NCBI GenBank assembly: GCA_964626565.1
Contig: CAZVFX010000090.1
Coordinates: forward strand, 1-28,463
Direction of reading: 5' to 3'
From: CAZVFX01 sp964626565
GTDB taxonomy: Bacteria > Myxococcota_A > UBA9042 > CAIXZC01
DNA: 28,463 bases
Part shown: piece after piece, positions 1 to 8,455 of the stretch
How positions within the stretch are numbered: the stretch's first letter is position 1
Layout: every line of letters starts with the position of its first letter
Translations under genes and position numbers: made by a program
The notes under the pieces: generated by a model
Databases searched by the model: none
What the model was told of the DNA's origin: nothing
The model's input: only the letters and a program-made list of their open reading frames with translations

Positions 1-33
1 ACTAGGCGGTAGCAAAGGAGAGGCTGTAGGAAC

Positions 34-68
34 ACCCGAAACCCGAAACCCGAAACCCGAAACCCGAA
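34..68. repeat. Heptanucleotide tandem repeat ACCCGAA x5
   Basis: Five perfect head-to-tail copies of ACCCGAA, followed by a partial AC, lie just 3' of the stop codon of the minus-strand lipoprotein gene that ends at 77. The array is outside coding sequence, so slippage would not change a protein. I see no hairpin with a T tract in it, so it is not an obvious intrinsic terminator. Its function is unknown; it may be a simple-sequence tract. Confidence 0.9.
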
Positions 69-76
69 ACTGCTGC

Positions 77-3000
77 CTATTTGTAGAGTACAAACGACGA
101 CAGCACATTACTGCCGCCGCCCATGCCGTTGTTGCACGACGCGTTGGCTTTCCAGTTGAGCACCTGGCCTTCATGATAGCAGTGCTCGTTGGGGTGTGAC
201 CCGGAGCTGTGCCACATGTTGTCCAGCCCCTGCTCGTTCATCTTCACGGTCCGGCTGCCCGCGTAACCGACAAAGACCCCGATCTGATCCTTGATATAGG
301 TGTGCCCGGCCGCGTATTGTTCGCCCTCGTTGTGCAGCCCCAACATAGTGTTCTGGTCCGCGCTCAAGCTGTAGTTCTCCTGGTTGAACAGCGGTTTTTC
401 GCACGACACACTGCTGGCATCTACGGTGAGCCCGCCGAAACACTTGATGTAGTTGTTGTTGGCCAGCATGATCTTCTTGTTGGCAATGTCAAAATAGCCG
501 CATCCTTGTTCAAAGGAGTACTGGCAGTCATCCTCCGGGTCACACGAATCCGCGGTGCATTCCACGTCGTCGTCGCACAGATTGTCGTCAGGGAAATGCA
601 CTACCACGTCGTTGTCTTCGTCGCACGTATCCACGGTGCAACCGACGCCGTCGTCGACCACCGGCTCCGGTCCCGGCTGGCAGCCGTCATCGACGTGACA
701 CCACTCCGGGCCGTTGCAGAACAGCAGGTCGTCGCATAGCGCGTCCGCGGGGAGGTGAATGATCTGGTCGGTGTTATCATCGCAGGTGTCCACGGTGCAC
801 TCGATGTTGTCTCCCAGTTCGGGCGGGTCTCCCGGAACACACCCTTCCACCGGGTCGCACGATTCCACGCCGTTGCAGAATTCGCCGTCGTTGCAAACGA
901 GGTCTCCGCCCGGCAGGCAGTTGCCGTCATTGCAGAAATCATCGATGGTGCACGCGTTGCCGTCTTCGCAAGCGCCCTCTACAGGCACGTACTGGCAGCC
1001 CGCGCCTTGGGCGCAACTGTCCGTGGTGCATTCGTTGCCGTCGTCACATTCAAGCGCACCGTCGCCGACGCACTGGCCTTCCGAGCAGACGTCGTCGGTG
1101 GTGCACACATCACCGTCATTGCAGGGGGCGGTGTTGGTGTAGAAAGAACAGCCGTTGACGAGGTCGCATACGTCATCGGTGCACGGGTTCCCGTCGCTGC
1201 AGTCGACCACCGAGCCGCCGAGACAAACGCCGTTGGAGCACGTGTCGCCGTCGGTGCACGCGTTTTGATCGTCGCAATCCCCTTCCTGCGGCGCGTAAAC
1301 GCAACCGACGCCCACTCCGCAGGAGTCCGCGGTGCAGTCGTTGCCGTCGTCGCAGGTCAATGTGCTCGCGGGGATGCAGGCACCCAGGTGACAGTGGTCC
1401 CCGGTGGTGCACGCGTCACCGTCGTTGCACGCGGCCTCGTTGAGGGTGAACTTGCACCCGATGGCGGGGTCGCATGTGTCATCGGTGCATGGGTTGGCAT
1501 CGTCGCACTCTTCGAACCCGGTAAACTGGCAAAGTCCGCCGTCACAATGGTCGCCGAGGGTGCAGTCGTTGCCGTCGTCGCAAAGCTCCTGGTTGGGTGT
1601 GTGGACGCAGCCCAGCGCGTTGTCGCAGGAATCATCGGTGCAGCCGTTGCCGTCATCACATTGGGCAACCGGACCGCTGATGCACGCTCCGCCCGCGCAA
1701 TGATCCCCGATGGTGCAGGCGTTGCCGTCGTTGCATGCGGCCTCGTTGAGGTTGATCTGGCAACCTGTGGCAGGGTCGCATACCTCATCGGTGCACTCGT
1801 TGCCGTCGTCGCACTCCTCGAGCCCGGTGAATTGGCAAAGTCCGTCGTTGCAATGGTCGCCCAGAGTGCAGGCATTCCCGTCGTCGCACGCGGCTTGATT
1901 GGGGCTGTATTGGCATCCGCTGTCGAAGTCGCAGGAATCGTCCGTACACACGTTGCTGTCGTCACACTGTACCGAGGGGCCGCTTGCGCAATCGCCTTCG
2001 ACGCATTGGTCATCGGTGGTGCAGGCGTTGCCGTCGGAGCAGGATTCAGCGTTATGTGAGAAGATACAGCCGGTGTCCGGTTGGCAGGAGTCGTCGGTGC
2101 AGCCGTTGCCGTCGTTGCATGCCATAGGCACGCCAGGCATGCACTCCCCCTCCTCGCAATGGTCGCCCACGGTACATTTGTTTCCGTCGTTGCACGCGAA
2201 ACCCTCATGGTCGGGCAGCAACATGCACTCCCCCGTGTCCGCTTCACATACGTACTGCTGGCAGATCGCGTCGGTGCCTTCCGGCGCCGGGCACTCGACC
2301 GTCGATTGCGGATCGATTGCGCACAGATACGGCAGCTTCGTCGTGTCGCAGAACAGGGTTCCGTTGCAACTGTTCCCGTCCTCCAACTCGGCGCAATCCG
2401 CATCAGACATGCAGTCGCAATCGACTGCGAAGCCGGAGCATTCGCCGCTGTTGCACATATCGTTTACGGTGCACGGGTCGGAGTCGTCGCAATCGTCGTT
2501 GTTGAATTCGGCGGTGCAGCCGCCCAGCCCGTCGCACAGATCATCGGTGCAAACGTTGTCGTCGTCGCATACGATGGGAAGCCCGAGGCACTCTCCGGCT
2601 TCGCAGTGGTCGCCCACTGTGCAGGCGTCTCCATCGATACACTCTCCTTCGTCCAGCAATTCGTACTCACAACCGGTTTCTCCGGTGCACAGGTCGGTAG
2701 TGCAATCGTTGTCGTCGTTGCAGAGGTTTATGTAGTCGCCTTGCACCTCCAGCGGTTCGTCTACATCCCCGTCGCAGTCGTCATCCAGCCCGTTACAGGC
2801 TTCCGGGGCGGCAACCTGCGCATCACAAGAGGACAGACCTTCGGTTGTGCAGGCCCTTTTGCCCGCGCACAATCCCCACTCGTTTTTGTTGGTGCAGGGA
2901 GTCCAAAGCGCGAGTTCGGCGGACTTCTCGGTGCAGGGACAGACCCCCGCGTCGGCGACACACTGGGTGGTGGCAATGCCGTCGACGGTCAGGGCTTCTG

Positions 3001-3577
3001 TGCAAGAGAATCCCCAGGGGCATTTGTTACCTTCGCCGAACTCGTCGTCACATGCTCCGCCACAGAATGAGCCCTCGTCACCATAGCTGACACACACGTC
3101 CTGGGCGCCGCTGACGCCCACACAATCCGAGCCTTCACTGCAAGGCTTACACAGGTTCGAATGCACCGACACGCACACAAACACGAGGTCGGGCCCGCCT
3201 CCCGTAACCTGCTGGCATTTCCAGCCGGGCGGGCACTCCTCGGTGCACACCTGGCTGCACACCGCCTCGCCCATGTGTTCCACGCACCAGCCCGAGTCGC
3301 AGTCCGCGTTCTCGGTGCAGCCATCCAGGAAGCACCCTTCTCCCGGGTCGCACTCCGGTTGGAGCATTTCGGGAGTCGTGTCTTTTGAGACCTCGGGGAG
3401 GGCGGGCAGGTCCGCGGGGGTGTCCGCCAGGTTTGGTAAATCCTCGACAACTGTTTCCGGTGTTCCGGTCACCGAATCGATTGTGTCTGATGACTGGAAC
3501 AGGTCGCTGCTGCCGGAGCCGCAGGCTGTCGCGGTCAGCAGGCAGATGGCAAGGGACATTCTACGGAACAAAATCAT
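77..3577 (-). CDS. Large Cys-rich lipoprotein with CTDC-like repeats and unique C-terminal domain
   Basis: A predicted outer-surface lipoprotein of 1166 aa. I place the start at the ATG at 3577 because it gives a signal peptide (MILFRRMSLA...) with a lipobox-like TATAC (Cys19) and has GAGGT about 8 bases upstream; the longer open frame to 3850 would bury the signal. Order: signal, acidic/Pro-rich linker (20-75), Cys-rich head (76-260), a MopE-type CNGLDDDCDG motif (261-275), then about 21 repeats of the C-D-D-G-N-x-C-T-x-D-x-C type (about 281-1027), the pattern of Dictyostelium CTDC matrix repeats, rich in Asp/Asn and probably Ca2+-binding and disulfide-bonded. The last 139 residues (1028-1166) are low in Cys, rich in Asn/Gly/Tyr and not recognised. 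The first 275 residues match the lipoprotein at 23664-27893 closely. Role inferred: a stalk-like adhesin or matrix protein. The gene follows menA by 95 bases on the same strand. Confidence 0.85.
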   Translation of the reverse strand: MILFRRMSLAICLLTATACGSGSSDLFQSSDTIDSVTGTPETVVEDLPNLADTPADLPALPEVSKDTTPEMLQPECDPGEGCFLDGCTENADCDSGWCVEHMGEAVCSQVCTEECPPGWKCQQVTGGGPDLVFVCVSVHSNLCKPCSEGSDCVGVSGAQDVCVSYGDEGSFCGGACDDEFGEGNKCPWGFSCTEALTVDGIATTQCVADAGVCPCTEKSAELALWTPCTNKNEWGLCAGKRACTTEGLSSCDAQVAAPEACNGLDDDCDGDVDEPLEVQGDYINLCNDDNDCTTDLCTGETGCEYELLDEGECIDGDACTVGDHCEAGECLGLPIVCDDDNVCTDDLCDGLGGCTAEFNNDDCDDSDPCTVNDMCNSGECSGFAVDCDCMSDADCAELEDGNSCNGTLFCDTTKLPYLCAIDPQSTVECPAPEGTDAICQQYVCEADTGECMLLPDHEGFACNDGNKCTVGDHCEEGECMPGVPMACNDGNGCTDDSCQPDTGCIFSHNAESCSDGNACTTDDQCVEGDCASGPSVQCDDSNVCTDDSCDFDSGCQYSPNQAACDDGNACTLGDHCNDGLCQFTGLEECDDGNECTDEVCDPATGCQINLNEAACNDGNACTIGDHCAGGACISGPVAQCDDGNGCTDDSCDNALGCVHTPNQELCDDGNDCTLGDHCDGGLCQFTGFEECDDANPCTDDTCDPAIGCKFTLNEAACNDGDACTTGDHCHLGACIPASTLTCDDGNDCTADSCGVGVGCVYAPQEGDCDDQNACTDGDTCSNGVCLGGSVVDCSDGNPCTDDVCDLVNGCSFYTNTAPCNDGDVCTTDDVCSEGQCVGDGALECDDGNECTTDSCAQGAGCQYVPVEGACEDGNACTIDDFCNDGNCLPGGDLVCNDGEFCNGVESCDPVEGCVPGDPPELGDNIECTVDTCDDNTDQIIHLPADALCDDLLFCNGPEWCHVDDGCQPGPEPVVDDGVGCTVDTCDEDNDVVVHFPDDNLCDDDVECTADSCDPEDDCQYSFEQGCGYFDIANKKIMLANNNYIKCFGGLTVDASSVSCEKPLFNQENYSLSADQNTMLGLHNEGEQYAAGHTYIKDQIGVFVGYAGSRTVKMNEQGLDNMWHSSGSHPNEHCYHEGQVLNWKANASCNNGMGGGSNVLSSFVLYK

Positions 3578-3672
3578 GGGTGAACCTCGACTTGCAATTG
3601 GCGCATCAAACAACGACACAATGGTACCCGTGTTGCCGGCAGAACCCAAGCCTGCACGCCTCTGCGCCTTCC

Positions 3673-4602
3673 TCAGCCGACGAAGCTGTGAATGAGGAGG
3701 GCGACGGAGAGAACTACGCCGGCCAGGGTCTGGATCTGGATCATGGAAGCCTGGGTGGGAGTGAGAGCCGTTGGATTCCCGTAGTTTGCCCACAGCCCTT
3801 TCACCGACTTGGCCATGAGGGGAATAAGCCCGGCAAACAGCAACGACCACCAGGGATAGAGGCCGGCTGCGGCCAGTGCGATAACCGACACCACGCTAAG
3901 GCCGAAGAGGATTGCATATCCCCAACGTGCTCGGGACAGCCCCAGCCGTACCACCAGATTGCGCTTGCCCGCGCGGCTGTCGGCATCGAAGTCGGGGAAC
4001 TGGTTGACCCACAGGATATTTCCCACCAAGAGACCCATGGGAATGCCGATGAGGAAATGGTCGGCCAGGAACACGCCTTCGATCACATATCCGGTGCCCA
4101 AAGTGATAAGCGGCCCGAACATTACAAAGATGATGATCTCGCCCACTCCTCGGGAGACCAAACTGAAAGGGGGAGAGGAGTACAAGATCCCTCCCGCCGC
4201 GCCGGCGAGCCCGACGGCAAGAACGAGAGGTCTGTCCCCAAAGAACAGGTACGCCGCGGCGGCCAGGGCCAGGCCAAAGTAGATTGCTGAAAGGAGTAGA
4301 AAATGCTTTCGTTCGACCTTGCCTTCCATCCTTACCCTGGAACCACCGCTGAACGGCCCCGCATATTTGTTGTCCCGGTCGCTTTCATCCCAATCGAAAT
4401 AGTCGTTGATGGTGTTGGCCCCCAGGTGAACCAGTACTACCCCCAGGAGGGAGAGCAACGAGTAAGTCCACAGGAACTCGCCCCGATAGGCGTAGACCCA
4501 CAAAGTGGCCAGCACCACCGACAAGGCGGACGCGGAAACAAAAGGCATCCGTGAAGCCGCCAGTGCATGTTTCAACGTCAGCTTCGGTACGTTTGTCGTC
4601 AT
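3673..4602 (-). CDS. menA: UbiA-family prenyltransferase, probably 1,4-dihydroxy-2-naphthoate polyprenyltransferase (MenA)
   Basis: An inner-membrane enzyme of 309 aa that would attach a polyprenyl chain to an aromatic acceptor, most likely DHNA in menaquinone synthesis. The first Asp-rich motif NDYFDWDESD and the second, QFPDFDADSRAGKRNLVVRLG-like stretch (D-x3-D, then GK-x-N-L-V-V-R-L-G), are both present and match COG1575-type MenA better than UbiA proper. Eight or nine hydrophobic segments are visible. I place the start at the ATG at 4602, which has GAGGAGAGGGA directly upstream, rather than 14 codons earlier. It lies 28 bases behind the polyprenyl synthase gene on the same strand, so the two are probably one operon that makes the tail and attaches it. 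The acceptor (DHNA, 4-hydroxybenzoate or another aromatic) cannot be proved from sequence. A GGGGACAGACCTCTC motif encodes GDRPL in a loop between membrane segments. Confidence 0.85.
   Translation of the reverse strand: MTTNVPKLTLKHALAASRMPFVSASALSVVLATLWVYAYRGEFLWTYSLLSLLGVVLVHLGANTINDYFDWDESDRDNKYAGPFSGGSRVRMEGKVERKHFLLLSAIYFGLALAAAAYLFFGDRPLVLAVGLAGAAGGILYSSPPFSLVSRGVGEIIIFVMFGPLITLGTGYVIEGVFLADHFLIGIPMGLLVGNILWVNQFPDFDADSRAGKRNLVVRLGLSRARWGYAILFGLSVVSVIALAAAGLYPWWSLLFAGLIPLMAKSVKGLWANYGNPTALTPTQASMIQIQTLAGVVLSVALLIHSFVG
4225..4239 (-). repeat. GGGGACAGACCTCTC motif, copy 1 (in menA)
   Basis: Exact 15-base copy on the sense strand of menA, read as Gly-Asp-Arg-Pro-Leu in a loop between membrane segments. 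It is identical to the copies at 19190-19204 and 19698-19712. Confidence 0.8.
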
Positions 4603-4630
4603 TCCCTCTCCTCTGTCCGTTGCTGTGCGG

Positions 4631-5620
4631 CTAGCGAGGCACACCTTGCCGGAGCCGCTCCAGCACCTCTTCCATGCCCGCAGCCAGCTTGGGCCGGCGG
4701 GTCATTATTCCCAGTTTTGCCATGGCGCTTTCGTACTCGTCCAGTCTCTCCACGCAATGTGCCACCGCACCGTGGTCGAAGTAGAGCTTAGCCACCCGCC
4801 GGACCTCATCTTCGCCGGTTTCGCCCTTGGGCAGCCCCAGAATCCCGGCGACCTCCTGCCGGTCCTTGTCCGAGGCCGGGCCTGCCAGAAAGTGGGCGGC
4901 CATCAACGTGATTTTGCCTTCGGCAATGTCGCCTCCCACCTCTCGCCCTTCCTTGAATCCGGTGATGTCGATGACATCGTCCCGGATCTGGAAGAGCAGG
5001 CCCAGCAACCGGCCCAGTTCGTCCAACTCCGCCAGCTCCTCATCCTCTGCGTCAGCCAGTTCCCCAGCCCCTTTGAACACCAGGCGGAACAGGGCCGCGG
5101 TCTTGTTTTCGGCCACCGCAAGGTAGTCGGGTTCGGTGTACGACCCTGCAGCCTTGAAGTGGAACTCCAACATCTGGCCCACCACCAGCGCGGCAACGCA
5201 ATCGAGTCCCAGTTGGGTAATCGCGAACTTCTTTTCGGCCGGAACTGGAAGGTGGTCGAACAGCTTGAACGCTAATGTGAAAACCAGGTCGCCGAGGTTG
5301 ATCGCTTGAGGGGTGGAAAAGGCCTTCCATATGGTCGGCCGGTCCCGGCGCATCTCGTCTTCGTCCTGCAAGTCGTCGTGGACGAGGGAGGCGTTGTGGA
5401 TCAGTTCGACAGCGGCCGCGAACGGGAGGGTGCGGGCGACCTCGTTGCGAAACGAGTCTTCTACCAGCATGGCCAGCACAGGTCGCACGCGTTTGCCGCC
5501 GGACTGTAGCTGGTATTCAACCATTTCAGCGGCCATGGGCGGCACTCTGCATTCTTCCATTACCGTGGTAATTTCCCCCGCGATTCGACTCCAGTGGCTG
5601 GTCAGGTAGTTTTTGAGCAT
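4631..5620 (-). CDS. Polyprenyl diphosphate synthase (trans-isoprenyl, IspB/HepT-like)
   Basis: A soluble class-I trans-prenyltransferase of 329 aa that extends allylic diphosphates with IPP to make the long side chain of an isoprenoid quinone. All family landmarks are present: GGKRVRPVL near residue 41, the first Asp-rich motif LVHDDLQDED with the following RRDRPT, GKITLMAAH, and the second Asp-rich motif FQIRDDVID. The ATG at 5620 is fixed by an in-frame TAG three codons upstream; AGGAGG lies 14 bases before it, a rather long spacing. The gene stops 28 bases before the MenA-like gene, so it should be co-transcribed with it. Chain length (C35-C50) cannot be read with confidence. It could instead be a GGPP-type synthase, but the MenA partner argues for a quinone tail. 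Confidence 0.9.
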   Translation of the reverse strand: MLKNYLTSHWSRIAGEITTVMEECRVPPMAAEMVEYQLQSGGKRVRPVLAMLVEDSFRNEVARTLPFAAAVELIHNASLVHDDLQDEDEMRRDRPTIWKAFSTPQAINLGDLVFTLAFKLFDHLPVPAEKKFAITQLGLDCVAALVVGQMLEFHFKAAGSYTEPDYLAVAENKTAALFRLVFKGAGELADAEDEELAELDELGRLLGLLFQIRDDVIDITGFKEGREVGGDIAEGKITLMAAHFLAGPASDKDRQEVAGILGLPKGETGEDEVRRVAKLYFDHGAVAHCVERLDEYESAMAKLGIMTRRPKLAAGMEEVLERLRQGVPR

Positions 5621-5656
5621 GGGCCTGGTCTACGCCTCCTCCGGTTCAGAAGGGAA

Positions 5657-5685
5657 GGTTTAAACCCGCAGGCGGGGGAAGTCAA
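5657..5685 (-). promoter_or_regulatory. Possible sigma70-type promoter of the polyprenyl synthase/menA operon
   Basis: On the minus strand TTGACT (5680-5685) is followed after 17 bases by TAAACC (5657-5662). The -35 is good (5 of 6) and the -10 is poor (3 of 6). A short CCCG/CGGG inverted repeat followed by TTT lies between them and could equally be a weak terminator of the upstream lipoprotein gene. Confidence 0.25.
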
Positions 5686-5752
5686 CCCGAAAGACGGGCT
5701 TGGGGCTTGGGTCGTGGTGTGTGTGGGGGGGGGGTGTGGGGAACGGCAGAGG

Positions 5753-7609
5753 CTACCAGTATCCCTCGGGGACCTGGCAGGTGGAGAAATCGGGGGTGCA
5801 GGTGTCGGTGGGCTTCTTGAAAGCGATGAAGTCCATGTCGCCGTCGACATCGGTGAACTGGGCGTCGCCCCAGTCGTCGGTCAGGTTCACCGCATACCTG
5901 CGGGTCCAGCCCGGGCCGTTGTCGCAGTAGATATTGAGGGTCAGGTCCACAACCAGGAATCCGGATTGAGTGATCTCAGGTTCCCAGGTGCCCAGGAGGG
6001 GCATCTCCGGGTCGATCCCCTCGGGCCAGCACGGCATGGGCGGAATGTCATCGGCCCAGGCCCCTTCCCAGCCGTAGGCGCCCCGGCGCAGAGTCCCGTC
6101 CGGCTCGAACCTGAAGTAGCTGAAGTGGTCCAAACCGCCGGCCCAGCCGATGAGCCAGGTGCCGTACAGCGTGTGGGCCGCGGGGGTCATGTCATAGCAG
6201 ATGCCGGGCGGAAGGCAGTGCCCCCATCCACACTGGTCGTCGTTGCGGCATTCGGCGCATCTGCCGTAGACGCAAGCCCCGTACTTCACTGAGCTGAACT
6301 GCATGCAGTAGCCGTCTTCGGCGCACTGTTTGTCGAACATAGTGTCGCAGACGCAAACGGGGCAGGGGGCTTCGGAAGGCGTTACGAGGTGGCAGCCCGG
6401 ATCGCTGCATTGCGGGGCGGGCGGGCACTGTGCGGGAGGCGGTACGCACCGGCCGGCTCGGCACAACTCACCGCCGTTGCACTGACTGTCGTTCCAACAG
6501 TAAACGCAGTTGCCGAGCACGCAGGATCCTCCCCAATTGGCGTCGTCGGCCCAGGGGCAGTCTGCGTCGGTTTCACAAGTGGCGTCCATGCATCCGGGGA
6601 CGGGGCACAGGTTGCCGTCCCCCAGGTCGTCTGAGATCCACCGGTACGGGCAATCGGCCAGCGCACCGATGTAGGTGGGACATTCCTTACCGTCCAGGCA
6701 CTGGTCCTGGCATTGCTGAAGGGACGAGAAGGTCCCGGGACAGCCTTCGCACATGCATGAGTCTTCTTCGAAGCAACCGACACCATCGAAGTAGTACCAG
6801 GGCTGCTCCGGTATTGCATCATCGCAGCCGCCATCAAAGATGTCGCACTCGGAGCCGCCGCAAAAGGCCTCGCACTTGTCCATGGTATCGAACACCAGGT
6901 CGCAGAACGGCTTGCACTCACAGCATCCGGGGCAGGTGGCAACACACTTCTCCCCGTCGAAGATTACGATGCTCGCCGCGTCGCACCATTCCTGCACCCA
7001 GTTCTCGTCTATTGCCGGGCACGGCCCGTCGCTGACACACACTCCGGGGCCATGGTAGTCCATGTCGCAGTCTACGTTGCAGCCGCATTCCGCGGCACCG
7101 TGACAGTACAGACCGTTGGCACAGTGGGAGTCGACCCAGCACCGTCCTTCCTCCATCTCCTCCGGTGCCAGCACGCAGACGCCGAAAGGCTCTTCACCGT
7201 AGAGACCCTCGTAGCAGATCCTGGCGAAAACGTCGTCGTCATTGTCATCGCTGCAATCGGCATCGGTGAGGCAGCAGCCGAGAGGCGGTGTGCCCACGTC
7301 AGCGGGCGGCAACTCGGGGGGGATGTCCGGTGGTGCGACCACATCGGCTATGTCGGGGTCGGGAGGTTGCACCTCGCCCGGGGTCGAATCAGGAATTGCA
7401 TCGGGAACGGAAGGGGCATCGGCTGCGTCTCCGGGCGGGACGTAGATATCTTCATCGGGCCCGACGAGGGTGTCGCCGGCCGCAGCGTCGGCCTTGGAAT
7501 CGGCCCCGGGGCCGTCGACCAGTTGCGGTTTGTCCGCTCGTCCGCAGGCGGCCAGGCCAACGGCCAGCGCGACAAGGAGCAAGCTGCGCAGGGTGTTTCG
7601 GTTCTTCAT
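5753..7609 (-). CDS. Cys-rich lipoprotein with protease-inhibitor-like segments
   Basis: A 618-aa predicted lipoprotein: signal peptide with lipobox GLAAC (Cys22), an acidic/Pro-rich linker (about 25-108), a Cys-rich region (111-471) and a C-terminal domain with few Cys (about 478-618). GGAG lies 6-7 bases before the ATG at 7609. Inside the Cys-rich region, residues 214-250 and 272-304 are two diverged copies of an F-D-G-x2-C ... C-x3-C block; the second (WYYFDG..., ending QQCQDQC) resembles the C-terminal half of a Kunitz/BPTI domain. Residues about 395-421 (CPPAPQC...CPVCVC) have antistasin-like Cys spacing. The C-terminal part begins LYGTW and contains FRFEPDGTL, which suggests a small beta-barrel of lipocalin-like type, but this is weak. 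Function unknown; a surface protein with binding or inhibitor-like modules is the best guess. It lacks the long CTDC array of the other lipoproteins here. Confidence 0.8.
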   Translation of the reverse strand: MKNRNTLRSLLLVALAVGLAACGRADKPQLVDGPGADSKADAAAGDTLVGPDEDIYVPPGDAADAPSVPDAIPDSTPGEVQPPDPDIADVVAPPDIPPELPPADVGTPPLGCCLTDADCSDDNDDDVFARICYEGLYGEEPFGVCVLAPEEMEEGRCWVDSHCANGLYCHGAAECGCNVDCDMDYHGPGVCVSDGPCPAIDENWVQEWCDAASIVIFDGEKCVATCPGCCECKPFCDLVFDTMDKCEAFCGGSECDIFDGGCDDAIPEQPWYYFDGVGCFEEDSCMCEGCPGTFSSLQQCQDQCLDGKECPTYIGALADCPYRWISDDLGDGNLCPVPGCMDATCETDADCPWADDANWGGSCVLGNCVYCWNDSQCNGGELCRAGRCVPPPAQCPPAPQCSDPGCHLVTPSEAPCPVCVCDTMFDKQCAEDGYCMQFSSVKYGACVYGRCAECRNDDQCGWGHCLPPGICYDMTPAAHTLYGTWLIGWAGGLDHFSYFRFEPDGTLRRGAYGWEGAWADDIPPMPCWPEGIDPEMPLLGTWEPEITQSGFLVVDLTLNIYCDNGPGWTRRYAVNLTDDWGDAQFTDVDGDMDFIAFKKPTDTCTPDFSTCQVPEGYW

Positions 7610-7761
7610 GTGTCACTCCAATAGATGTTGCACTAATGACTTACAGTCACCACTAACCCATTGCAACACAATACTGGGACACATCAGTACCCCGAGGGTG
7701 CCAGTCACGACCAAGCCTCGGCGAAGTCGGAAGCGAGGGGCCTGCCCGGCACCACTCGGGC

Positions 7762-8268
7762 CTACGCCTTCTTCACCGCGGCGAGCGCGGCGTCATAGTC
7801 GGGCTCCTGCACGATTTCCGGCACCTGCTCGGTGTAGGTGACTACGCCTTCCCCGTTCACCACGACGACGGCCCGGGACAGAAGCCCGGCCATGGGACCG
7901 GTCGCGATTTCCACACCCCAGTTTCGCCCGAACGAGCGGTCTCGAAGTTGCGAGAGGGGAACTACGTTCTCTATGCCCTCGGTTTCGCAGAACCGTTTCT
8001 GGGCAAAGGGCAGGTCCAGGCTCACCGTGAGCACCACCGTATTCGTCAGGCCGGCGGCCTCCTGGTTGAACCTGCGGGCCGATGCGGCGCAAATGCCGGT
8101 ATCGAGACTGGGCACAATGTTGAGCACCAGGGTCTTGCCCGCAAAGTCGGACAACTGGACGTCCTCGAGTCCTCCGGTGGTCAGCTTGAACGCCGGCGCC
8201 GGCGACCCCACCGTCGGAAGCTCGCCAACGGTGGAAATGGGGTTTCCTTTCAAGGCTATGTTTGCCAT
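7762..8268 (-). CDS. tpx: Thiol peroxidase (atypical 2-Cys peroxiredoxin)
   Basis: A 168-aa thioredoxin-dependent peroxidase that reduces H2O2 and alkyl hydroperoxides, normally periplasmic or cytosolic. The length and the whole chain match Tpx. The peroxidatic Cys60 sits in PSLDTGICAAS and the resolving Cys94 in KRFCETEG, the spacing of E. coli Tpx (Cys61/Cys95). DLPFAQ and the GP-x2-G-L-x-S-R-A-V-V-V stretch are also typical. The start is set by a near-ideal AGGAGG with a 6-base spacer. It is divergent from the giant Cys-rich lipoprotein gene. A possible role in protecting the envelope from peroxide is inferred from the family; nothing here ties it specifically to its neighbours. Confidence 0.95.
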   Translation of the reverse strand: MANIALKGNPISTVGELPTVGSPAPAFKLTTGGLEDVQLSDFAGKTLVLNIVPSLDTGICAASARRFNQEAAGLTNTVVLTVSLDLPFAQKRFCETEGIENVVPLSQLRDRSFGRNWGVEIATGPMAGLLSRAVVVVNGEGVVTYTEQVPEIVQEPDYDAALAAVKKA

Positions 8269-8308
8269 CTGTTTCCTCCTGAAGGAAGGTTGTTGTCATC
8301 TCTGCCGA

Positions 8309-8328
8309 AATATAGGGTAGTCTATCCC
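8309..8328 (-). promoter_or_regulatory. Possible tpx -10 element with adjacent imperfect inverted repeat
   Basis: On the minus strand TATATT (8309-8314) could be a -10. Directly upstream is an imperfect inverted repeat GGGTAG-T-CTA(T)CCC (8315-8328), which could be an operator. No good -35 is visible, so this is only a candidate. Confidence 0.25.
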
Positions 8329-8377
8329 GAGATTCCACCCCTTCTGTGCGTAATTCCGTATTTAACTTCTATCTTAA

Positions 8378-8406
8378 TTGATCCGAAACTCATGCAGGAA
8401 TATACT
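8378..8406 (+). promoter_or_regulatory. Sigma70-type promoter of the giant Cys-rich lipoprotein gene
   Basis: TTGATC (8378-8383) and TATACT (8401-8406) are separated by exactly 17 bases. They match the consensus -35 in 4 of 6 positions and the -10 in 5 of 6. Transcription would start near 8413, giving a leader of about 43 bases before the ATG at 8456. This supports 8456 as the start over any upstream in-frame ATG. Confidence 0.55.
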
Positions 8407-8455
8407 GTGGTGTGGACTGAAGCGCGCATTGACGCTTTTCGCCTGGAGACCAGAT

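Noticed and set aside
755..2059. Plus-strand open frame (434 codons) opposite the first lipoprotein gene
   Set aside because: The low-complexity Ala/Val sequence comes from the complement of the Cys/Asp repeats; there is no start signal.
2831..2945. Two more matches to the GGGACAGACC motif (AGGACAGACCT at 2830-2840 and GGGACAGACC at 2936-2945)
   Set aside because: They are on the antisense strand and arise from codons for conserved Cys blocks (GVCPCTE and the Cys region near it); the first is also a mismatch.
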